64,000 bases of DNA, taken from positions 177,885,741 to 177,949,740 of the forward strand of contig CM041465.1 of assembly GCA_023213395.1 (NCBI GenBank). Direction: 5' to 3'. Shown here in pieces: positions 1-12,010 of the stretch. Both the position numbers and the translations under genes were made by a program. How positions within the stretch are numbered: position 1 is the stretch's first letter; each line of letters begins with the position of its first letter. The notes under the pieces were generated by a model. It ran no database searches. It was not told the origin of the DNA and was given only the letters and a program-made list of their open reading frames with translations. Origin of the DNA: Cycas panzhihuaensis. Taxonomy: Eukaryota; Cycadophyta.

Positions 1-1357
1 ATCTTATTTTGATACTACTTTGTAGGTGTTTAAAGCTCCTTAAGATAAGGTTTTCTTTCAACCATAATTAGGCATATTTTATAATATATTTTTAGCAAAA
101 TTTTCATCCAAATTAATTCTATTTGAGTATTATTTGCTACTAATCAATTTCTTAAGGATATTTATTATTTCTATATAAGATTCAAGTTGATTTACAACTT
201 TTAGTATCAGTTTTAGTTTCTTGAGGATCAAGAGGCCTATGTGGATTAATACGTTAAATCGATGCTACTTACCTTGACAATTTACTTTATTTTTACACTT
301 TCATTTGAATATAGAATAATTTTTTGAGCTTATTAGATCATTTCAAGTATTATATCTTCTTGGAAATTTTAAGGTATACCTAGTTTATTTTTAATTTATA
401 AAGAAACTTCTTGTGATTTGATTTATATTAGTATAAAGAATATTCTTTTTACATTTTAAAGTGATTTATTTAGCTTTAAAAGACCATTGGAAAGGGCATA
501 GTGACAAGTTCTTTTATTCATTTTATGCTTCTAAGTTTATTTAACATTCTAAGATTTAAGAGCATTCAAATATTAAAGGTTCTATTGATTTATTATATCA
601 TACTAGAGAAGGTGCATATAGTCTCTTATCTACTTTTACAAAGAGCATCTCAATTTGAAAGTTATTAGATTGTATATGATCATTCAAAGAACATATTTGA
701 TTGAAAACACATTTATTTAAAAATTTATATTTCAAGCTTCTTTATATACTAGTAGAAGGCATATTTCAATTACTTTAAAGCCATTACATTTGAAATTTAA
801 AAGGTACACAATAATGTATAGCCATAAACTTATTCTTTTGTGCTTTTAAGTATTTCAAAGCACACTCCATTAAGTATTTTATTTTTAAAATTTATATATT
901 CATTATTACTTAAAAGGAACATAGTTTGAATATTATTTTCAATATAAGAGGATATTTACCTTAAATTCTTTAAGGAATCTCTTGGCTGATTAATTAATAA
1001 GCCATTTGAACATTGAAATAAATTGAAGTTTCATTTATTTAAGTTCTCTTTTTAGCTTCTTATTATTTAATCAAGGTTTAAAAAAGAAGTACATTTAGTT
1101 TGCTTTGAAAAGAAAACTTTCTACTTTACTCTATATATTTTTTTAAAGGAGCATTTGCCACTTTCAATTCAAAATGATATTTGATTACATGTTTGTTTCA
1201 TTTATAAAGAAACATTTATCTTACCTCATTCTTTCATGCTTTGAATAGTGAAATTTATTCTAAAGAATTATTTATTATTTGTTCATTTGAGGATTACTCT
1301 TATTATTTGTTGATTAATAATCATATTTTTTTATCATATACTAAAGTCTTTTATATA
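1..1357. other. AT-rich stretch, no gene recognised
   Basis: No domain or motif could be read in either strand. The stretch is very AT-rich with many loosely similar runs (cattt / gaaa / tttaa). It probably holds the decayed 5' part of the copia remnant that follows, but no matching 5' LTR or primer-binding site was found. Confidence 0.4.
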
Positions 1358-1975
1358 ATGGTAATAAATCTAAGTAATATAAGCTTTCTTATATTTGACA
1401 GAAATGATTTTCAACTATGGAGTACAATAATAAAAGCATACTTTATTGTAAATGACCTTTGGAAATATGTAAAAGATGGATATGAACCAAATATAAAAAA
1501 AGATATGAAAAATGACAATAAAGCCTTAGCACTATTGTTTTGTAGCATAGATAATAATATATTTTTTAATATTTGTGAAATGACCACAACCAAATATGTA
1601 TGGGATACATTAGAATTGATTTATAGGGTAAATACCTTAGAATTTAATATTACTAATTATATTGATGATGTTTTTCTTGTGAGGCAAATATTAGAGCAAG
1701 TGCATTTTGATGATAAAACTGATGTTATTTGTACTAATATAAATTTTAATAGAAGTAATTACTTTAATGTTGCATTTAGTGAGATGATATGTACCTTATA
1801 CTTGACTAGTGTAAAAGATAAATATCAAGATAAAGCTATCTATACTCATTCAAATCAAGCTACACCTACTTAGAAGCCATTTAAACCACATAATATTAAA
1901 AAGACACACTTTGTTGAAAGGATGATAAGAGAAGTTGTTGATTATATCAAGGATGATGATCAAGCTAAAGGATAA
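1358..1975 (+). pseudogene. gag: Ty1/copia gag-like remnant
   Basis: The frame opens at ATG 1358, runs to a TAG at 1871 and then continues in frame to TAA at about 1973. The N-terminal part resembles the DUF4219/UBN2 region of copia Gag: a Phe-Asp-x-Asn-Asp-Phe-x-x-Trp start, Asp-Leu-Trp, and a Val-Trp-Asp-Thr-Leu segment about 80 residues in. Gag forms the cytoplasmic particle that packages element RNA. The C-terminal half (an Asp/Asn-rich stretch followed by a Lys-rich tail) I do not recognise. No zinc knuckle, protease, integrase or reverse transcriptase follows; only about 70 bp separate the end from a polypurine tract and LTR. The TAG at 1871 fits a former Gln codon. The frame is unusually intact for this window. 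Assignment to Gag is by pattern only. Confidence 0.55.
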
Positions 1976-2046
1976 GTATTCAAAGTCTTTTTCAAGTACA
2001 GGTATCACAAATTCAAGGAGAAATTAAAGACGATGATGATGAACAT

Positions 2047-2056
2047 TAAGAGGGAG
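2047..2056 (+). promoter_or_regulatory. Polypurine tract
   Basis: A purine run (ttaagagggag) lies immediately before the inferred 3' LTR start. This is the expected position for the plus-strand primer of an LTR retrotransposon. Confidence 0.5.
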
Positions 2057-2058
2057 TA

Positions 2059-2392
2059 TATTGGGGTTAATGTTCCGCACCCCACTCCCACCTTAGAAAT
2101 ATATGAGTTCACACATGTTAATGGTAAGTTAGGTAAGTTTATTTTAATGTTAAGTTATACATTATTTTATATTTATTTAAATTCTAGAGGTTGAGGAGGT
2201 TTCCCTCCTCCCTCACAACTATATAATTTTTGGGGTTCTAAACCCCGATGTTCTTTAATACCATCTACTTTAGAATATTTATATACTCTTCAACTATAGC
2301 TTGAATACAATGATGTATTTTGAATACATTTTCAATATGGATTGAGATAAATATTTACCTGCATTGCTCTACTCTCCGCTACATTTCCAACA
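2059..2392 (+). repeat. 3' LTR of the left copia remnant
   Basis: Begins TATTGG after the polypurine tract and ends CCAACA, so the termini are inverted repeats if the second base was once G. It contains two compact hairpins near 2190-2250 (a GGAGG..CCTCC stem and a GGGGTT..AACCCC stem), common near the R region. The left copy is not in the window, so the boundaries are inferred from one LTR only. Confidence 0.45.
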
Positions 2393-4023
2393 TGGAGGTT
2401 GCACGGCCTTCACGCGACTTTGGGCAACTCATGTAAGGTATGGAGGTGAAAATGAGCACTAAAATGATCACAAAATGATCTCAGAGTGATTGAAGAGGGA
2501 CACAAGAGCTAGAGGGATGCAACAAAAGAAAGTTTGAAGAAAAATAGGCTTAGAATGAGGGATTACAAGATATGGAAGGCAAGAGGGTTACGTGATCCAA
2601 TCTGAGTAAAAACTATCTTAAAAGAGCATGAAACTTCTTCAAATAGTCTCCAATAGGTAGAGAATGAAGTTGGATGGCCACCAAAGATGGAAACTTAGCT
2701 TTAGCAAGTAAAACATGTAGATCTAGGGTTGGAGAGGCTTGAAAACATGCCTTTTTCACCATTTTTTGATTTAAAATAGAACCCTAACTATATACAACTC
2801 CAAACAAACTTAATATCAGTTATATGGGGCTAATATACATTGAAGTGGGCCTATACTTCACATTAAATAGTACTATGCACTAATATTTGAAAGAAAATTG
2901 AAGAAATAAGAGCAAACAAGGTGTTATTATGAGGGAATGGGCCTCTATTTATCAATATTTACTCTAATAACTTCAAATCAAAGCATAACTAAATCTGATA
3001 CCATGAGAGAAACAACTAGAATCAATAAATCATGTGCTATTGATTAAAATTAAAGCTACAATATCTAACTAATACTGAAAATAAGTAAAATAACAATGCA
3101 GAACTAAGAAAACAAAGTATGGGTGAATTAGTCACCATGTGGGGCTCAATTTAGGTAGAGTTTCCACATATACTTCAAGATTATTTTCAAAAGAATGATA
3201 TGGGGCTTAATTTATAAGCAACCCATCAATATTTCAAGGATTATAATTTGTTGACTAAGTGGCACATGTGGCAAGCATAATAAGATTATCAAATAAGATT
3301 AAATTTACAATGTGGGTCATCTTAAGGTATAAAATACACATAATGTACATAAAATTAACATTTGTTACAAATAAATGAAGGTAATATTATATAGTTTTAA
3401 TCATTTTCTTTAAAAGTTCCTATGCCATTACATAGTCAGGAAGATAATAATTAGTTTTATAGGTTACATTGCATGGTTTCATTGAATCTAGTAGCATTGG
3501 ATATGTAAAAATGAATACATCATATAATTTAAATATGATACAATTTTCATTAATTAGTAATTTTAGGTTATAGGAATTTATTTATACATTTATTCATTTA
3601 CTAGTTCACTTATATATTCTTTCCCCCATACCTCTGTGTGAACTTTTAGGGATATCTTCTTGATACTTTAAAATGCATGAACATTAAAAATAGTGCATAT
3701 TATTATAAAGATATCTTTATGGAGCCATATTAGCCAATAAACTTAATATGATTTTATATATAATAATATAGATATAAATTATTTGAAAAAAAATATTTAA
3801 AAAAGAGAAGCACAAGACTTAAAATAATCATGAATTGAATGTAAACCATTATATAAATATTGAGTTGTAATTTTTATATAATTGTTAAATTTAAATAATA
3901 CTAAGTCCCTTTAAATAAGCTCTTAGCCTCTAATATTTAAGCTTAAAAATTATAACTAAATTAGTCATATTTTAGTTTCAATTATAACAACTAATTCAAT
4001 TTATTAATATAATATGATATTAT
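2393..4023. other. Unassigned AT-rich stretch
   Basis: No coding domain was recognised. The only readable signal is an antisense primer-site-like motif at 2992-3003, listed separately. Otherwise it is degraded AT-rich sequence, probably old repeat. Confidence 0.4.
2992..3003 (-). promoter_or_regulatory. Possible antisense tRNA primer-binding site
   Basis: The minus strand reads TGGTATCAGATT, matching the first ten bases of the Met-tRNA type primer site. It is followed on the plus strand at 3004 by TGAGAGAAAC, which could be the inner end of a minus-strand 5' LTR. No second LTR copy was found, so this is only a candidate. Confidence 0.35.
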
Positions 4024-4346
4024 AATTACTATGAGTTCATGTTTATGTATGTATATGTATATACATACATATGTATATACATATATATATATATGGGTAT
4101 AGGTGTGTATGTATATATGTATATATGTATATGTGTTTATATATATCATACATGCATGTATATAGATATATACATGCATATGTATGTATCTATGTATATG
4201 TGTGTGTGTGCACGCGTGTGTGTATACATATATATACATACATACATACATATGAATAAATACTTATGTATGTATATATGCATATACATACACACACACA
4301 TATATATGTATGTATATGTGTGTGTGTGTGCATACGTGGATGAACA
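4024..4346. repeat. TA/CATA/TG microsatellite block
   Basis: Mixed short tandem repeats of ta, catа-type and tg units (tatatata, catacata, gtgtgtgt). Open frames here are the artefactual Tyr/Ile/Val/Cys type produced by such repeats. It resembles the large tract at 52196-55192 in composition but is a tenth of the length. Confidence 0.9.
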
Positions 4347-5905
4347 CATATACATAAAAATATGATCTAATAAAATAATATGATTAATATTAGAATAATA
4401 TAGTAACTTAGAGAAATAACTTTATTTTAAGTATTTTTGTGGTCTTTGGAAGAAACTGAGAAAGTAATACTAACATAATCTAATATTTAAGACATTGCTA
4501 TATATGAGATTATATTTAATAGACTAAGGTAATCCATAAGTCCTTATAGTTATAAACTATTATTTTATCTTATTAATCATTATTTATTTTACTAATTTAT
4601 GGAACTTAAAATTCTAATACATTTATATATTAGGAATGATGGAAAGGGGTTATGGATATTGAGCATAAAACAAAGATAATTCCTTAGATAGTTTTATATT
4701 ATTTATAACTTAAAATATTAGATATGATAATTGCTAAAAGGATTTGTTTTGTAGTAGTATGTAATTAAAATGTCATTATAGGACTCATAGTGGTAAATTT
4801 TAGGAAATCATAAAAGCATCTTCCCACTATTACTCAAGTAATGCTATGTATTATGATAATAAGTTGGTAATAACTATTCTAGAAATTTATGGTGGCATTT
4901 ATCAATATAATTTACAATAGCATTAGCAGCCATGGTGCTTGTATAATTTATGATAATATGCTTATAGTATAATAATATATAATAGTAGAACAAAGCTTAT
5001 TTTCCTTTTATGATGATAATTAAATGAATTATATTTGAACTTCAAGCTAATCTACTCAAGGTTAATTAAACTTAATGGGAAAAAATAATATATCAATCGA
5101 ACATTGAGATTAATCAACTAGAGGTCTATCTACTTTATGATGGTGGTTAATAGCATAAAATATCAAAAAGAAAAAGAAAAAGAGAAAAAGAAAAAAATGA
5201 TATAAAACCATCCACATTACTAGCATAAAAAAAAATAACTAAGCTAAATTCACTTATGCTAAAATCTAAGTATTCTCCTTCATTCTAGGTTAGTTTTAAA
5301 ATGATAACATATCTAAATTGAAGTTTCATTAGATGGATATAATTTTTAATATAAACTAACATAATAAGGCTACTTATAATGGCCCTATGTAATATTTTTT
5401 TTAAAAGGTCCTTTAGAGCCTCAAAATTGTGTTTTAAATCTAACTATGTAAAAGTCTTAAATAAAAAGAGTAAGATGTAATTTTTAGGTTATGAATTATA
5501 TTTAAGAAAAGGTAATTAGAAAGTTAAAGGCCCATTACAAGCTTATGTACCTTTAAGATAATTTTTATTTGGGCAAATTAGTAATATTTTTTAAAACTTA
5601 CAAAAATTAGTAATGGTTAAGATTTTATTAAAAATAGAAAGTTTTAAATTTAAGAGTTATTTTACCCTAACTCAATTATTTAATTTTAGGGGATGGTAGT
5701 TAGGATTTTTACATGGTCAAATGATATAAATTTGTATACTTTTGGTATTAAGAAAACTCAATTTTTAGTTTTATTAACATTTAGAATGGAAAGGAAAAAA
5801 AAATTAAGAAAGGTATTCTTGTGAAGTAATGGTTTTATTCTTCACTTAAAATTACTTGGTTTCTTTACATATATGTGTTATTAAAGGAATCACCTACCTA
5901 TCATC
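4347..5905. other. Unassigned AT-rich stretch, probably including a 5' LTR
   Basis: No gene seen. A purine tract of aaaag units lies near 5165-5200. The 5' LTR of the gypsy element that follows should end near 5903, but its other boundary and its 3' partner could not be recognised. Confidence 0.4.
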
Positions 5906-5917
5906 TAGTATTAGAAC
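5906..5917 (+). promoter_or_regulatory. Decayed primer-binding site of element B
   Basis: Reads TAGTATTAGAAC, which differs from TGGTATCAGAGC by three transitions. It sits where the leader before gag should begin. Confidence 0.45.
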
Positions 5918-6060
5918 ACAATTCAACTCTAAGAGGAAAGGAAGAAATCTATAACAAACTAGTGGTGAGTTTTATGCTTTTCTTTTGAAATCAATTTGAG
6001 AATTGTTAAAGATAGATTGAAAGTATTTATAGGAAGAAAGTAAACAACTTCAAAGACAAG

Positions 6061-7140
6061 ATGGCTAGAGGGGTAATTATACAATTGAATAAGAGTATAC
6101 AAGAGCTATAAAGGAGGGTAAAAAGCTTACAAAAATAGTGATGAGTTAACAAGAGACACTATTGAGGAATGGATAAGGTCTAAGAAGATATAATAATGAT
6201 TCAAAAATAGAACCAAAAGCTGAAGTAGAGCTTAAGGAAGAGGGACCATAAGAACCAACATCTTATAAGGATAGAATGATAAAAATTCCAAAAGAAAAAA
6301 AATAATAGAGTAAAGGTTGATATCCTAAAGCATAAAAATATCTTAAAACTTGAAGAGTTAGTTGATTAGTTAAACAATATAAAGAAATTCTTTAAATGGA
6401 AAGAAATAATAGAGGAAAAGAAAGTAAAACTTGCATATACCAAGTTGAAAGGGCATAAAAAGATATGGTGGGATCACCTACAAAAGGAGAGGTGAGAAAT
6501 AAGATGGATAAGGTTAGAACTTAGAGAAAGATGGTAAAGAAGATCAAGGAGAAATTCCTTCTAGTGGACTACTCAAACCTTGTTTAAAAAATTCTAGAAT
6601 TTAAGGTAAAGAGAGACAATTGTCTAAAACTATATAGATGAATTTTATAAGCTATTTATTAGGGTAAAGCATGAAGAAATAGAAGAATAAATGACTAGTG
6701 AATATGTAAATAGCCTAAAGGTTTTTATCTAAGATGAACTTAACATGCTTAGAATTAATAATATTAAAGATACTTACCAATTTGTATTAAATGTAGAGAA
6801 TAAATATAATAAAAACCCTATTAAAAAATCATCTATGATAAGAAAGAGTACATCAATCCCATTCAGAAATAGAGGTGGCTTTACTACTCCCATAGAAAAT
6901 CATCCAATCTGATGAAGAGGTAGGGTCTAACTCTATGGAGATAAGAGTAAAGATGTTTTTAAAACTAGCCAAGAGGTAGAGGTATCTAAGGAGCTTAGAG
7001 GGATGAAGGCTTTGATAAAGGAGGTAATATGCCAAGGAGGCCTATTCTCTGCTTTAGATATAATGAAGAAGACCATAAGGCCTATGGATATCCTTATTAT
7101 TATGATCAATTAAGAAACTAAGAGGAGTAGCCAAGAGTAA
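6061..7140 (+). pseudogene. gag: Gypsy element B gag remnant
   Basis: The capsid region is recognisable around 6340-6500, where one frame has the retrotransposon Gag core: Ala-Tyr-x-Lys-Leu-Lys-Gly followed shortly by Ile-Trp-Trp-Asp. A zinc-knuckle remnant lies near 7036-7080 (C-x2-Y-x4-H-x4-Y), in which the second and fourth ligands, expected Cys, are Tyr. Gag would package the element RNA. At least ten in-frame stops interrupt it. The start at ATG 6061 is a guess from position. Confidence 0.55.
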
Positions 7141-7289
7141 ATTTGGCTTAGGCTAAGGAACAACCTATAGAAGTTACAACTAATGTTGAGGAGAACTTGA
7201 TATTTAGGAGAACTTTGATTACATTAAAATAAGGTTAAGCATAAAGTAAAGGGAAAAAAAGAAAATGGCAATTTGTAGTTGTATAACAA

Positions 7290-7620
7290 TATCTTCTAAA
7301 TGAGATGCATCTTTGGAGGTAAGATCTATAAAGTTATTATTAATAGTAGAAGCTATAAAAACATGGTTTCTAATGAGATGGTAGAAAAACAAGGACTATA
7401 TTATGAAAAGTATCCAACTCCCTACATAATTTCTTGGGTAAAGAAAGGAAGTGAGATGGCTACATAAGAGATGTTTAGTAAAATTTACCATTGGTCAAGC
7501 ATATAATGATGAGATATATTATGATGTTCTTGTAATGGATGCATGTCATGTGTTATTAGGGAGGGAGATCATGACAATATGATAAGAGTGTTTATCATGA
7601 CAGAAGGAAGAATACTTATA
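7290..7620 (+). pseudogene. pol: Gypsy element B protease remnant
   Basis: An aspartic-protease-like segment reads Ile-Ile-Asn-Ser-x-Ser-Tyr-Lys-Asn-Met-Val-Ser, where the family has a catalytic Asp-Ser-Gly; the catalytic Asp is Asn (G-to-A). About 60 codons further, a segment Met-Asp-Ala-Cys-His-Val-Leu-Leu-Gly-Arg matches the second conserved strand of this gypsy protease type. Frameshifts separate the two parts. The protein would have cleaved the polyprotein; it cannot do so here. Confidence 0.55.
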
Positions 7621-7869
7621 CCTTCTAGAAGGATGATGTGAAGGTGGTGTTGCTACCTATGAAGGAAGAAAGATAGGCAAAAATTATATTAACCACAAAG
7701 GAATTCCTAAGAGAAGTAAATAATATGGGACTTATTATCCCTTAGTGATAAATTAGGTAGAAAATATTGATGAGCAAACATTGATATCATAGAAAGTACT
7801 CAAACTATTATAAGAGTATAATGATATCATGTTTGATAGGTTGTTAGAGGGTTTATCACCAAAGATAGA

Positions 7870-9170
7870 TACACATCATCATATATACATTATTTTAAGT
7901 TTGATGCTACTAAATCAAGCTGTGTATAGAATGAGCCCTATGGGGAATGAAAAATTAAATTGGTAAGTCATTGAATTAATAAAGAAAGGGATGGTAAAAG
8001 AAAGTTTACATCCATGTCTGAGTCCTATATTCCTAGCCCTAAAGAAAGATGGATCTTGGAGGATATGTATTAATTGCAAGGCAATCAATAAAATCATAGT
8101 TAGATATAAGATCTTGATCCCTCAAGTGGATGACATGTTAAATATTTTGGTAGGTATGTCCTACTTCACCAAAATCAACCTCAGAAGTGGTTATTATCAA
8201 AGTTAAATTTAGGAAGGGGGCAAATAAAAGACGACCTTCAAAATAAGAGATGGCTTATATGAGTAGTTAGTCATGTTATCCAGGATCTTAAATGTCTCAA
8301 GCACATCTATGGGGCTAGTGAACACCAATTTTTGATCATATATTTGTAAGTTTATAGCTTATAGTTGTCTATTTTGATAATATTTTAATATTCAATAAAA
8401 CTAAAAAGGAGCATTTAATGTATTTAAGGATGGTGTTAGATGTATATAAGGTATAGAAGCCATATATAAACTTGAATAAATACAAGTTTATGTAGAGTAG
8501 TCTACTATTTTTAGTATTTGTGATATCATAGGATGGAGAACATATAGATGAAAAGAAGATTATAACCATTGTTCAATGTCCTATACCTAGGAGTATAACA
8601 AAATTGAGAAGCTTCTATTACTTCACCATATGTTATAGGAAGTTTATAAAAGATTTTAATAGTATCATTGCCTTACTAACAAATTGTACTAAGGGAAATG
8701 AATTTATGTAGACTAAGTCAATAGAGTAGAGTTTTAATTTGATGAAGCAAAAGGTGATAGAGATACCTGTATTGGTGTTACTAGATTTTAGAAAGGTGTT
8801 TGAGGTCAATTACAATGCATCACATATGGCTATTAGAAATATATATTAAGTTAAGAAGAAAGGCCAATATCATATTATAGTAAGAATATAAATTAAATAA
8901 GGAAGAAGTATTATACCTGTAACATATAATTCTATGTTATTGTATAGGCACTAAAGTATTAGTGGTACTATCTTGTACTTAAGGGGTTTATTTTGTTTAC
9001 AAACCATCTAGTCTTAAGGTATATAAATACATATAAAAAGTTGAATACTAGACATACAAAGTGAGTGTTATATTTATAAGGTTTTGCCTTTATCCTAAAA
9101 TATAAATTAGGAAAATAAAATTAATTCATTAATGCATTCAATAGAAGGGTAGCATTATTAACCATTATGG
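7870..9170 (+). pseudogene. pol: Gypsy element B reverse transcriptase and RNase H remnant
   Basis: The fingers region is clear at 7991-8206: Lys-Lys-Asp-Gly-Ser-Trp-Arg, a Cys-x-Ala-Ile-Asn-Lys-Ile segment, and Lys-Ile-Asn-Leu-Arg-Ser-Gly-Tyr-Tyr-Gln, equivalent to the family's Lys-Ile-Asp-Leu-Arg-Ser-Gly-Tyr-His. The next segment (trp-Lys-Thr-x-Phe-Lys-x-Arg-Asp-Gly-Leu-Tyr-Glu) is readable but carries stops. The YxDD region near 8370 is too decayed to read with confidence. RNase H is suggested only by scattered matches from 8750 on. This would be the cytoplasmic cDNA-synthesis enzyme; it is dead. Confidence 0.65.
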
Positions 9171-9174
9171 TGAA

Positions 9175-10670
9175 CAAAGTGGTTGTATTTGATGTTTCAA
9201 AGGATTTATATGATATTGACCTAGATTTTGTCAAAGTTATGGAGCATTACAAGAATCCCTTAGTTAATGCAAATAGGTTTGTGTATGATGGCTATTTCAT
9301 ATAAGATGGATACCTATTTAAAGGAAAATAATTATGCATTCTAGTTAAATCAATAAAAGATAATATTACGAGGGAATTACATAGTGGAAGACTTGGAGGA
9401 CACTTTGGTAGAAACAAGACCTTAGCCTTGATGGAGGAGAAGTACTTTAGTCCAAAGATGAAGTAGGACATATCAAAGTATATTATAAGGTATATGATTT
9501 GTCAAGTGTCTAAATGACATGCATTGAACAGTAGCCTATATGTCATTATTAATGCCAGTGGAACCATGGAGAAATTTGAGTATGGATTTTATATTAGGAT
9601 TGGCCAATACCTAAAGAGATAGTAATATTATATTTATTGTTATTCATAGTTTTTTAAAAAATAGCTCATTTTATTGCATGCATAATGCAATAAGAATGGA
9701 ATTTTTATTTTTTAAGGAGGTTATTAGATTACATGGGGTTATATAGGTTATCACTTCAAATATATATAATATGTTTTTAAGTTATTTTTAGAGAATATTA
9801 TAGAAGAAATTGGGTATAAAGTTACAATTCAATAGTGCTTGTGATCCATAAACTAATGGGTAAATAAAGATGGTAATTAGGAACCTTGGAAATTTATTAA
9901 GATATATTGTTTGAGAGAGACCAAGCAGTGGGAAATGGCACTAATATAGATCAAATTTACTTATAACATCTCTATAAATAAATCGATTGATAAATCACCA
10001 TTTCATATTATATATGAAGAAATATTAAGGGAGTGCCCATTGATAATAGGATAAGCAATGATGTAGAAGCCATTGTAAAATATATATAGTAGGTGTATAA
10101 TGAGGTGAGGAGAAAATTACACAATAATAATAATAAGGCAGTGATAACTTTGAGTAGAAGAAGTATGATATTTGCAGAAAGGGATTTGGTGATGGTGTAC
10201 TTGAGGAAGGATAGATTTCCTCAAGGTATATATAACAAGTTGAAATATAAGAAGATAGGTCCATGCAAAATTATGAAGAAACTTAATAACAATGTTTATA
10301 AGATGAATCTACCCTGTAGTCTTGATATTTCACTTGTATTTATTGTCTTTTATTTATATGCTTTTCAAGAAAGAGATGATAAGGTAGAAGATCAAGTAAA
10401 AATAAGTAAATTAGAGATAATAAATACCAAGGAAATAAATAGAAATGATTGAATAAGTACTACATAGGAAAATGGTTCACATAAGGAAAGGTAGTTATGA
10501 CAAGTATTTGGTCCAATGGAAAGGGCTATAGAAAGAGAAATATATATGAATTTTAGAAGGTGAATTAAAGAAACTTAGCTTACATAAATAGTAAAAATTC
10601 TAACATAATAACTTATAAGAGATGAGTTCATTTCAAGTATGGAAGGATGATACAAAAGCATTCACATTAC
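9175..10670 (+). pseudogene. pol: Gypsy element B integrase with chromodomain remnant
   Basis: A zinc-binding H-H-C-C region is readable at about 9370-9510 (Leu-Gly-Gly-His-Phe-Gly-Arg-Asn-Lys-Thr), with one Cys replaced by Tyr. The first catalytic Asp is kept (Ser-Met-Asp-Phe at about 9578), the second is Asn (Thr-Ser-Asn) and the Glu is Lys. The C-terminal part at 10165-10452 is the best-preserved frame: Asp-Leu-Val-Met-Val-Tyr-Leu-Arg-Lys-Asp-Arg-Phe-Pro, then a Lys-Ile-Gly-Pro-Cys-Lys-Ile segment. After a stop, 10465-10570 has Tyr-Leu-Val-Gln-Trp-Lys-Gly, the core signature of a chromodomain, which in chromoviruses directs integration to particular chromatin. Confidence 0.65.
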
Positions 10671-10897
10671 TTGCTATGAACTAACGTAAGAGTATTTTTA
10701 CAAATACAAGAGATCATTAAGAATGTTGAAGAATCTAATGGTCAAAAACCAAAATGTTTGATTAATAAAAGTGAATGATGATGAATGTTTATAATGATTA
10801 CATATTTATATACATGATATAATGTCTTTTGGTGAATGATTACAATCATTCGAAAGCACCTTTTAATAATAGTTGGATTAATTAATTAAGGTTATAA

Positions 10898-12010
10898 CAA
10901 TAACCCCTTCTATAACAATACCCCCTTCTTTAGAATGATCAAGGAAAGGTTTCTTGTAGATAAGTTGGTCTTTGTTTAGTTTAGAGGTTGCCTTGTCAAT
11001 AGCCTTTTATCATTCTTTAAATCTCCTTATCTTTAAGTAGTCTTTTTTGTTATGACCTTAGGTCTAATGATAGGGACACCAAGACTTACTTGTATTTTCC
11101 CTAGTCTTAATTACTTCTTTTTTTTCTAGTCGGCATAATAGATGATATCAACATCCAATTTAGTCCCAACATTATGAAAGGGATTGATGTTTAGCTTTCT
11201 TAAGATCAACCTCTCTAAAGCCTTTATTCTAGATGTAAGATGGTCATAAGTCCTATCATCATAAGCAATATTTACTTCTTAGGAGGACTTATATTTATCT
11301 TTAGTAACAAAAGGTTTAGTTAACTTTTTTACTCTAGCCTAAATTTCAAAAGGATCCAAGGGTAAGCACCACTCAATAGTGCTCTCATAGGACATGGGTC
11401 TTAGTTTGAGCACTTCTAACTGTACTCAACACCTTAAAGCATTAATAAAGATGTAAAAATGGAGGTTAATAGAAAAAAGAGTTTGGCATAACTAGTCCAA
11501 GTCTTAGAAGCATTAGATAAAATCACAGACAAACTTATTGATCCATTATTTAATAGAGAATAGGGTGTTTTCCCTTGTCTAAAAAGTTCAAGTTGCACTA
11601 AAGTAGCTAATGAAGAGGTTAACCAATTATTAAAATGAGCAGACTAGGCTTTGGGGTAGCTTATAAAACCACCTCAATGTATCACCTAGTAAAGTCTTTA
11701 GGAAGAGTTTCATCATCATATAGTAGGTATTTAACATATGTTATAACCAAATCTTAGATATGGCCTAATGGATCTTATCCCAATTCCCCTTTGAACTTTA
11801 GTAGTTCAAGTATAAAGGATGATAAGGTACATATAATGACCTCTTATGAAAAGAGGTTCCTCTTATAATCAATATAAGACTTTCTAACTATAAGAGGAGG
11901 AGATGCATAATATATGATTGCTTGTGAGCTAAGAGCTTTTCAATATGCAAGATATCCTTAGAAAGGTGGGGGTTATGCTTGTAAGAGGCCCATGTTTGTC
12001 AAAGTAAATT
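10898..12010 (-). pseudogene. gag: Antisense Ty3/gypsy gag-like remnant
   Basis: On the minus strand a Gag-like region can be pieced together. Near 11790-11640 there is Asp-Pro-Leu-Gly-His-Ile, a Tyr-Leu-Leu-Tyr-Asp-Asp segment and a Trp-Phe-Tyr-Lys-Leu-Pro segment. Near 11090-11030 a Cys-Pro-Tyr-His..Gly-His-Asn-Lys-Lys-Asp-Tyr stretch resembles a zinc-knuckle. The frame is full of stops and shifts. Directly after it on the minus strand are two purine tracts (rc of 10906-10915 and 10922-10931), as if gag were followed at once by a polypurine tract and 3' LTR with no pol. The call rests on pattern only. Confidence 0.4.

Larger units (their letters stand above)
5906..10670 (+). mobile_element. 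Decayed Ty3/gypsy chromovirus-type element (B)
   Basis: The order primer site, gag, protease, reverse transcriptase, RNase H remnant, integrase, C-terminal domain and chromodomain remnant on the plus strand is that of a chromovirus-type Ty3/gypsy element. The frame is broken by dozens of stops and several shifts. LTRs were not paired, so outer limits are those of the readable internal region. It looks older than the nested gypsy at 19870-26898. Confidence 0.75.

Noticed and set aside
3991-4365. Overlapping frames of 62-108 codons on both strands
   Set aside because: Same artefact as above, from the small microsatellite block.
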